DNA of 64,000 nucleotides from Chloranthus sessilifolius (taxonomy: Eukaryota; Streptophyta; Magnoliopsida; Chloranthales; Chloranthaceae), in contig CM037588.1 in NCBI GenBank assembly GCA_021018995.1, positions 81,813,765 to 81,877,764 of the forward strand. Direction: 5' to 3'. The notes beneath the pieces are model-generated. The model did not search any database, was not told the origin of the DNA, and saw nothing but the letters and a program-made list of their open reading frames with translations. Positions 56,901 to 64,000 of this stretch are shown here, in pieces (positions within the stretch are counted from its first letter, which is position 1; each line of letters opens with the position of its first letter). The position numbers were made by a program, and so were the translations under genes.

Positions 56901-58603
56901 CGCGCACCAAAACCTAGGGCACTTTAAACTGACCTAGGGCTATTTCAAACTAACCTAGGGAATTGATCTCACCCTACGTCAGTTTGAAACTGCCCTAGGT
57001 CAGTTTATCTCACCCCATGATTAAGGGTCTTAGCTATAGGGCAGCTTACTAAATGATTTTTTTAGCATAAGAACTATAGATTACCTCACACTAAGGTAGT
57101 TTCAAGCTAACCTATGGCATTTTACACTAGCCTAGGGGAGTTTATTTTGCCTGAGGTCAGTTTGAAATTGCCATAGGTCAGTTTGTCTCACCCATGGTTA
57201 AGGGTTTAAGGTTTAGGGCCTCTTTCTAAACAAATTTTTTAACATAAAAAGTATTGATTGCCTCGCCCTAAGGCAATTCCAAACTGACCTAGAACAGTTT
57301 CAATATGACCTATAACAGTTTATCTTGCCTTAGGTCAGTTTGAAACTACTCTAGGTCAGTTTATCTCACCCCATGATTAAGGGTTTAAGGTTTAGGGCAT
57401 CTTTCTAAATGGTTTTTAAACATAAAAAGTATAGATTGCCTCGCCCTAGGGCAGTTTCAAACTAACCTAGGACTGTTTATTTCGCCCTAGGTCGGTTTGA
57501 AGCTGCCCAAGGTCAGTTTATCTCACCCCATGATTAAGGATTTAAGGTTTAGGGCAGCTATCTAAATGATTTTTTAACATAAAAAATATAGGTTGCCTTG
57601 CCCTAGGGCAGTTTCAAACTGACATATGACAGTTTGAATCTGACCTACAGCAGTTTATCTTGCCCTAGGTCAGTTTGAAACTGTCCTAGGTCAGTTTACC
57701 TCACCAAATGATTAAAGGTTTAAGGTTTTGAGGAGCTTTCTAAATGATTTATTAACATAAAAAGTATAGATTGCCTCGCCCCAGGGCAGTTTATCTCACC
57801 CCATTATTAAGGGTTTAAGGTTTAGGGCAACTTTCTAAACGATATTTTTAGCATAAAAACTATAGATTGCCTCGCCCTATGTAAGTTTTAAATTGATAGA
57901 GGGCATTTTAAATTAACGTAGGGTAGTTTATTTCACCCTAGGTCATTTTGAAACTGCCCTAGGTCAGTTTATCTCACCCCATGATTAAGGGTTTATGGTT
58001 TAAGGCATCTTTCTAAACGGGTTTTTAACATAAAAAGTATAGATTGTCTCGCCCTAGGTTAGTTTCAAACTGATCTAGGGAGTTTTAAACTGACCTAGGT
58101 AAGTTTGCACCACCAAAACTGACCTAGGGCATTTTAAACTGACCTAGGGCAGTTTATTTCGCCCTAGGTCAGTTTATCTCACCCCTTGATTAAGGTTTAG
58201 GGCATCTTTCTATCGATTTTTTAACATAAAAAGTATAGATTGCCTCGCCCTAGGGCTATTTCAAACTGACCTAGGACAGTTTCAATCTGACCTATGGCAG
58301 TTTATCTTGTCAGTTTGTTTGAAACTACTCCAAGTCAGTTTAAAACTATCCTAGGTCAGTTTCAAATGCCCTAGGTCAGTTTATCTCACCCCATGATTAA
58401 GGGTTTAAAGTTTAGGGCATCTTTCTAAACAGTTTTTTAACATAAGAAGTATTGATTGCCTCGCCCTAAGTGAGTTTGCGCTGCCAAAACTGACCTAGGG
58501 CATTTGAAACTGACCTAGGATAGTTTTAAACTGACTTGGAGTAGTTTCAAGCTAACCTAGAACAATTTATCTCACCCGTTTCTCAATTTTCAACTGACCT
58601 AAG
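56900..58603 (+). repeat. Nested tandem array: ~178-bp unit built from ~20-bp subunits
   Basis: The marker CATGATTAAGGGTTTAAGG and its variants occur near 57015, 57193, 57371, 57529, 57707, 57801, 57979, 58184 and 58391. The spacings are mainly 178 bp (also 158, 94, 205 and 207). Between the markers a 20-bp subunit of the type CAGTTT(C/G)AAACTGACCTAGGG is reiterated. The differences in spacing are close to multiples of the subunit. The array runs directly into the next LTR start at 58604. Confidence 0.85.
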
Positions 58604-60240
58604 TGTAGACACCGAAATTTTGCCCAAGGCCTGATCGAAATAAATTTCAAGAGAGGCGCATTTCCGAGCTTTTGAAAACATGTATGCAACCCTTAGGATT
58701 TACCCCAAACCCCTCGAAATCACCCTAGATCCCTTAGGAACCTACCCCGAACCTTTAGAAACCAATCCTGACCGTTAGAGCCCATTTTGAACCCTAAACC
58801 TAACCTTCCTGGGCAATGGATGAGGAGTGGTGCACCAGGACTGTTTGAGGTCTTTTACTGATATCAAATCATATACCATTGGAAAGAGGACTTCTCCAAC
58901 TTTCCAACGGTCTTGGAATCTCCCCAATCAGATTATACATCAAAAGATATGGTAGTTTGAACCCGAAGGGCAAAAGTATAATTTCAAGTGGCCCCGCCTA
59001 AGGATTTGGCGCAGCTAATAGTTGCGCCGGTTACAATTTAGCCTGGCGCAACTAATGGCTTGGTGTAACAAATAGTTGCGCCAGTTACAATTTAGCCTGG
59101 CCTAACTATTAGTTGTGCTAAGCCACTTTCTCAGGATTTAAGCTTGGCGCAACTAATAGTTGCGCCAGTACTAAAGTGGAGCCCACCCCTCTCGAAGCCA
59201 ACTTCTAGGCTACTGTACAGAATTGTTTTACTGTACATTTACCTAGTGCAACTATTAGTTGCGCCAGGCATATGAATAGTAACCTCTAGTTTTACCCCAA
59301 ATTTCATGTCTGGGGTTTGACTTGTTGACCACTTGGGTCTTTGGGGTGTGTTTTGATAGTTTTGTTGCACCCTTTTAATGCCTATTTACAACTCTCAAGT
59401 GCTTTGAAACACCAACCCATCATTCACCATTAGAACCACCTTCACACCTTTCCAAGCTCTCAAAATCCTAGAAAATCTTAGATTAGAGATTACCTAATTG
59501 CTAAACCCAATTAGCATCTAAACACTCTCCTAATCCACCCCTTTCCTATAAATAAAGCCCCCCTCCCTTTGGTTTATGGGTTGAGAAATTTGCTTAAGAG
59601 AGAAAGAGCTCAAAGTGAGAAGTTCTTCCTCCCTTTTGTGTACCATTTTAACATAAATTTCAGAATCTCCCAACCTCATTTCAAGCTTACTCTTGCATCC
59701 AAAACCCTTAGGCGAGGTGTGTGCTCCCCCCTAGACTCCTCTACCTCTTAGCTTTAAGCTTTAGGAGTTAGAATCCTATTTCATACCATACAAAGCCATC
59801 AAGAGCTCATCAAAGCAAGCCAATGGAAGGCTCTCTTATGGTGCTACAAGGGCCCGAGGGCTCCAGTTCTCCCCTTTCTTCTCCTATCTCTTCCTTAGCT
59901 CTTCCCATCCTCCCATTTGTGTCGTTACGCAGCCAAATTTTCAGTAGGAACGGAGGGGCACAAATAGGATTTAAGGCCCATTTGGGCAAGAGGAAGTCAT
60001 TTTCTTTTCTTTTACTTTATTTTTGTGTTAGACATTAGTAGAGATCGTGTTAAGCAGGCTGATCGGGTGCCTAACACCTTCCCGATCGATAACTGAAGCC
60101 CCTACCCAAGAGCCTTTGGTGTGGACCGGATTCAGAGTCATATTTTTAGCACTTTAGTGCTCATAAAAATGAACTAGGTGTTCGATGAAATTCCTAAAAG
60201 AACTCTTTGGTGACGAAAGTCTCCGAAAATTGCCAACTCA
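58604..60240 (+). mobile_element. Tat/Ogre-type 5' LTR (3' boundary approximate)
   Basis: It starts TGTAGACACCGAAATTTTGC. A palindrome array (58990-59275) is followed by a TATA box (TATAAATAAA, 59547). A GGGTGCCTAACACCTTCCCG block (60069-60088) and GGTGACGAAAGTCTCCGAAA (60210-60229) are typical of the 3' end of LTRs in this lineage. An Ogre-type ORF1 follows, so it is read as a 5' LTR. A standard primer-binding site is not evident and the exact end is uncertain. It is inserted at, or adjoins, the tandem array. Confidence 0.6.
58990..59275. repeat. Array of long palindromes (GGCGCAACTA / TAGTTGCGCC) in the Tat LTR
   Basis: GGCGCAACTA followed by (A/T)TAGTTGCGCC, or its half-sites, occurs five to six times, with GGTTACAATTTAGCCTGGCG linkers. 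Each full copy is a near-perfect palindrome of about 21 bp. The array lies about 270 bp upstream of the TATA box. Confidence 0.85.
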
Positions 60241-61260
60241 AAACATCTTCAACGTGAAAGCATTCTCTCTTGGTCTTATTTTAGAAATCCTTTCTTTACC
60301 GGGGGAGAGAGCTTCTCTTTGGCAATTTGTGATATTTTGACCGAGTTGGAGGCGAGTCGATCTATGATGCATTTGGTGCTCGCTAAACTTTTTCGGTGCC
60401 TTGATGCATTTTCCCTTGGGAAGACCAGGAATCTTGGAGGTTGCCCACTTTTGCTTCAGGTTTGGCTGAGAAATCATTTTGCCATTTTGGGACCAGTGCC
60501 TCTCTTTTATCTTGCTCGAGGAGAGGTGGTCTGATGCTTTTTGGGTAGGTGTCATATGATTCCCCAAGGAGATTTGTCAGAATTGAAGCTTTGGCTGGTT
60601 GGTGCGGAACTTATATGGAGACTTGGCTAGAGCGGACCTTCCCTGTGATTCGTTCCAGAGACCACGAGGTCATCACCCTTTTAGGGTTGACTAGCAGCAC
60701 CTTCTACTTCTCATTTCGGGTGTTGCGTCAGTTCGGCTGCACTCAGCAGGTGCCTTGCGAGGCAAAACCCCCTCTGTGTGATTTGATACTTTTCCTAGAG
60801 GGTCCTCTAGGAGAATAGATCTGATCGTCGCTCTTTGGGAGACACATCAGTCGACGTTGATGTGCGATATGGAGCAGGGAAGTTTGGCTCAGCCTTCTCC
60901 TGAGTATGAGGCCTGGCTACTGGCTGAGCAGCCTGTTGTTGATCGTCTGGATTCAACGGAGAGTATTAACACTGGAGGCCCCTTGCCAAAGAAAGAGATG
61001 GCACTCCGAGCCCGCATCGAGCTACTAGTGGATGAGAAGAGGGCCCTGCACGAGCTTTTAAAGTAGGAAAAGGTCAAAGCAGAGAATGCAGAGGGAGAGG
61101 TCCTTCATTTGAAAGGATCCTTAAGCGTTGCCCTTGGAGCCGCTGATACTTCTCGGAAGAGGTATAAGAGCTTGCATGGTCGTTGGTTGACTGAGCGGAA
61201 TGCCCAGGAAGATGATTTTCGTGCTGAGATTAGTGCTTTGAAGCATGAGCTGGGCCACTA
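60241..61260 (+). pseudogene. Ogre-type ORF1 upstream of gag (fossil)
   Basis: Pieces in several frames match the ORF1 product of plant Ogre/Tat elements. These are ESFSLAICDILTELEASRSM, LFRCLDAFSLGKTRN, CPLLLQVWLRNHFAI (60319-60490), then SRDHEVITLLGLTSSTFYFS and RVLRQFGCTQQVP (about 60650-60760). A tail follows (PSPEYEAWLLAEQPVVDRLD) with a coiled-coil-like segment (RARIELLVDEKRALHELLK; later SRKRYKSLHGRWLTERN). The function of ORF1 is not established. The RQFG-Q--P phrase also occurs in PMD proteins, so a distant link is possible. The reading is broken and no gag or pol follows it. Confidence 0.6.
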
Positions 61261-61905
61261 ATTCCTTCCTGCACACATAATTTTTTGCACAGATCAGATA
61301 CACAAAAAAGGGGTGTAAGAAACCCCTTTTAGAGATACACACTTTTTGGTATACATATTTTCTTTATGTTTGTTTATTTTTTTGAAAAAAAAAAAGAAAG
61401 AAAGATGGCCACTCGGCTACGGTACAATTCTGGCAAGGCCCTGTGAAGCCTCAAACTAGACAAATTGGGCAATTCCTCAAGAGTACGAGTTATCTCCCGA
61501 ATCCCAAATTGGAACACATGGCCACTTGGGTTCCTAAAAGATGTGGCGCATGAAGAAGGTCCCACCATGGGGGAACCTCAAGAAAGGAAGGAAGGCGAGA
61601 TAGCCAAAGGCGCTCCAAGTCAACGAGCTCACGCTCATTCAAGATCCCAACCCAACTTGTTAGAAATTTGGGTCCCATGCCCAAGGAAGGGGATAAATTG
61701 GTTCCGGGCCCTCCACGTAAGGGAGGGTTGGAAAGCGGGCCCATGGAGATACAAAGATCTTTCAAGAAGATAAAAATCGATGTATGGTGACGGACCCGCC
61801 TTTGAAAAGCAAGAACAAAAAAAAATCAGTCAAAAGGGCCAAGTCAAATAGAAAAGAAAGAGTTTTTGGACTGACTCGGGTATACAAGGATCCACTGCTG
61901 CCTGG
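61261..61905. other. Non-coding interval; no gene recognised
   Basis: It contains a perfect inverted repeat AAAAAGGGGTTTCTTACACC-like pair, AAAAAAGGGG...CCCCTTTT near 61303-61331, and A-rich runs. Open frames at 61465-61773 on both strands show no family resemblance. Confidence 0.3.
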
Positions 61906-62090
61906 GTTAAGGCTGCTCAACTATTAGTTGCGCCAGTACATTTTGTCCCAAATTTTAGTCTGGCGCAACTAATAGTTGCGCCAGTACAATTCTCCCATGG
62001 GTTTAGCCTGGCGTAACCATTAGTTGCGCCAGTAAAAATTTCCCATAAGTTTTGCCTGGCACAACTAATAGTTGTGCCAGACTAAAGCTC
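61906..62090. repeat. Second GGCGCAACTA / TAGTTGCGCC palindrome array
   Basis: Four copies of the palindrome that fills the LTR at 58990-59275 (CTGGCGCAACTAATAGTTGC and variants) occur with different linkers (AGTACAATTCTCCCATGGG, AAAAATTTCCCATAAG). It is a separate array about 1.7 kb beyond the LTR, or a rearranged LTR piece. Confidence 0.8.
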
Positions 62091-62484
62091 TCTCCTCCTA
62101 AACCATTTTGGGGCCTGATTTGGGGGGAATTTTGTTGGTTTTCTAGCCCTTTAAAAAATTGGTCAAAACTATTGGTAGTCATAAGCAACGTTCACGAATC
62201 TTTAAATGCCACTAATAGTTTAGAAACTACGTTGTTTCTTTATGTGCAGGATAGATCCTACATCAAAGCATGCAACCCAAAAGGTCGCTTTCTGAGAGTG
62301 CTTGGCAGACACATCCTGTAGAAAAATAGATACGGTACAAGGAAACCATGGCATGCAATTAAGACAAAAGCACTAAAATATTTAAAAAAAAAAAAAAAAA
62401 AAAATCATCCACAAAGTGCCCCATCATCCATCACAAGTTGGTATAAGTTCAAATCATCAATCCCAAGGGTACTAATGTTTAAAA

Positions 62485-62515
<31 letters not shown>

Positions 62516-62525
62516 TAAACTAAGG
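62091..62525. other. Non-coding interval with poly-A and (TA)n
   Basis: A poly-A run (62384-62404) and a (TA)n microsatellite (62492-62516) are present. It lies beyond the 3' end of the antisense gene that follows. Confidence 0.4.
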
Positions 62526-62526
62526 C

Positions 62527-64000
62527 CTATTCCTTGTCCGCGCCCTTTGATTTCTTCCGACGACGAGCGGAGCCCTGGTAAGTCCGCATATCCCCCACCC
62601 AGGACCAGGCTTGAGAAATCTGGCTAAGCAAAGATTGCGACTCTTTGGTGCATGCACGCTGCATGTCATGGCCAAAAGCAAAGATCAGGACCAATCAGGG
62701 GACAGACACAAAAGGGGGAAGAGTTGAAACCCACAGGGAGAGCAGAGCAGCAGAATACTCATCGTCTCCACATCTCGAAGCTCTGCGAGGTTATGATGAT
62801 ATGCCACATACTCCATAGCCGAGTTAAAGTCCTACATTCAAAAAGATACAATGTCAGCTATCAGGACAGTCATAAAAAACATGTGCAAAAGGAGGCCGGA
62901 ACAAGAAAGAGATGGGTCGTTAGAAGACTTACCCCAGGGATCACCTTAGGAGGAGGGACATGGGTCGTTTCAGCGGAGAGACCTGCCTACCTATCCACTG
63001 CGGCACACAGACCCAAGAGGAAACTATCATCAAGGCGTTGAAAGGTCCCATAGACCATGGTCGGGTCGCCCCCAGGGGCACAAACTTGAGAAGTACCCGA
63101 CGGACCAATGCCAGAAGAACCCTCGCCTGAAGGACTCGCACCAAAAGGGATAACGCCAGAAGGACCTGCCCCTAATGTATCAGCTGTACCCGCCGTTGTC
63201 CCGCCTTCATCATTAGAGTTGTCCCCTGGAGCAAACTGTAAACAAAATAAATATCAGTTCAGAAAGAACAGAGGCCGAGATAAAACAAAAAGAGACTAAT
63301 CTAAAGAGGAAAAGGTAATTACCTGCCCACGCGGGCCGCCAAATGCCAAGAAATTAACACTAGGTACAAATCGTGGCAGGATAAACCGATATGGCAGGCG
63401 CTCATACCAAGTGTGATAGTCTCCGGGCACATGAAGAGCATGGATAGGGAGCCCATTATTTAGAAGGGCTGCCATGAGTTCCTCAATGCTGCCAACAAGA
63501 TTCCAAACATCCGCAGCAGGATCAATGGGAATGGCATAGTGCCCTTGATACTGGTGCGCCACCCGCTCTCCTAAAAAGTAACCCTTGGCCCACGCCCCAT
63601 AAAAGAAAATGACACGACGGTTGTAAAACAGGCGAGAGGGGCCTATAGATGCCCGATCCCAGAAGGGTGACACGAGATACGGGTCATGGAGGATATATCC
63701 AAGTCCAAAAGCGGTCAGTCAATTAAACAGGCAATATACTAATCGTGAGGGATTTCTGAGCATGGGTAAACCAAGTTGTTAAGAGGGGCTTTACCTGCTC
63801 AGGAACCATCAGGTCAAGTTGGGACCTTAAACCCATATCCAGGTGCTTCATGCCCACATCATTGCGCCGGGCATGGTTCCAGTTGCTAAGAAGAGGGTAA
63901 GTAAATTCCTCCGAGTGAAGAAGTGGGGCGCCAAGGGTGAAAATGATGATATCCCCATACCTGAAAAGAGCAGTACACAAGAGCAGGTCAGTGGCATAAA
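62527..64000 (-). pseudogene. Antisense multi-exon gene, unrecognised, running off the window
   Basis: Minus-strand exons are framed by good splice sites: introns 63322-63236, 62932-62832 and 62758-62659 (87-101 nt), and a donor at 63794. Readable pieces are EEFTYPLLSNWNHARRNDVG and MKHLDMGLRSQLDLMVPEQ (63795-63900), then SPFWDRASIGPSRLFYNRRV, VAHQYQGHYAIPIDPAADVW, VPGDYHTWYERLPYRFILPR and NFLAFGGPRGQ (63323-63670). A Ser/Gly/Pro-rich exon and a basic C-terminal RRRKKSKGADKE follow, the last resembling a nuclear localisation signal. I do not recognise the fold. By its orientation and intron style it parallels the antisense PMD gene at 38.4-44.8 kb and may be the accessory gene of another Tat family. 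Confidence 0.5.

Noticed and set aside
56900-58603. Possible CRISPR-like array because of regular repeats
   Set aside because: Repeats are directly tandem with no unique spacers, in a plant nuclear context; it is a satellite-like array.
59823-60038. Short open frame MEGSLMVLQGPEG inside the Tat LTR
   Set aside because: Lies downstream of the LTR TATA box in the leader; it may be a chance upstream ORF and has no recognisable family.

Overview
The window is nuclear DNA of a flowering plant and is built almost entirely from nested transposable elements. The evidence is Ty3/gypsy retroelements of the plant-restricted Athila and Tat/Ogre lineages and a Tekay/Del-type chromovirus, CACTA transposon ends, a decayed plant TGA-type bZIP gene, a plant mobile domain (PMD) gene, and short GT-AG introns of about 65-100 bp. 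I see no intact single-copy host gene and no tRNA, rRNA or CRISPR. The species cannot be named from this.

Layout. 1-2188 is most of an LTR (family A) cut by the window edge. 2189-8012 holds two CACTA right ends, with a TGA bZIP pseudogene fragment and AT-rich DNA between them. 8640-9143 is a Tat-type gag fragment. 9144-18235 is an Athila complex: two copies of one LTR facing opposite ways, a gag fossil and an accessory ORF. 18360-20000 is Tat gag/protease, interrupted by a complete 12.3 kb Tekay-like element (20006-32292) with a perfect 5-bp target duplication. Tat pol resumes at 32298 and ends near 36915. An antisense multi-exon PMD gene follows (about 38.4-44.76 kb), itself interrupted by an LTR-only insertion (41020-43287). 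Two more LTR-only insertions follow (45478-47891; 50897-53484), each with perfect 5-bp duplications. A Tat-type LTR starts at 54625. It is followed by degenerate tandem repeats and a nested 178-bp/20-bp array up to a second Tat LTR (58604), which leads into an Ogre-type ORF1. The last 1.5 kb holds another antisense multi-exon gene running off the window.

The most unusual theme is that each LTR family carries its own array of short CpG-containing, often palindromic motifs. In four families the array lies upstream of the LTR TATA box. In two elements a related array also sits in front of an internal accessory gene that has its own TATA box: the sense ORF of the Tekay-like element and the antisense PMD gene of the Tat element. 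The PMD gene also contains a roughly 235-bp inverted duplication with a 32-nt loop, which would fold into a long hairpin. Whether any of these accessory genes act on the arrays is inference. All retroelement coding parts are treated as fossils; only the Tekay-like element is structurally complete, and its genes are broken.
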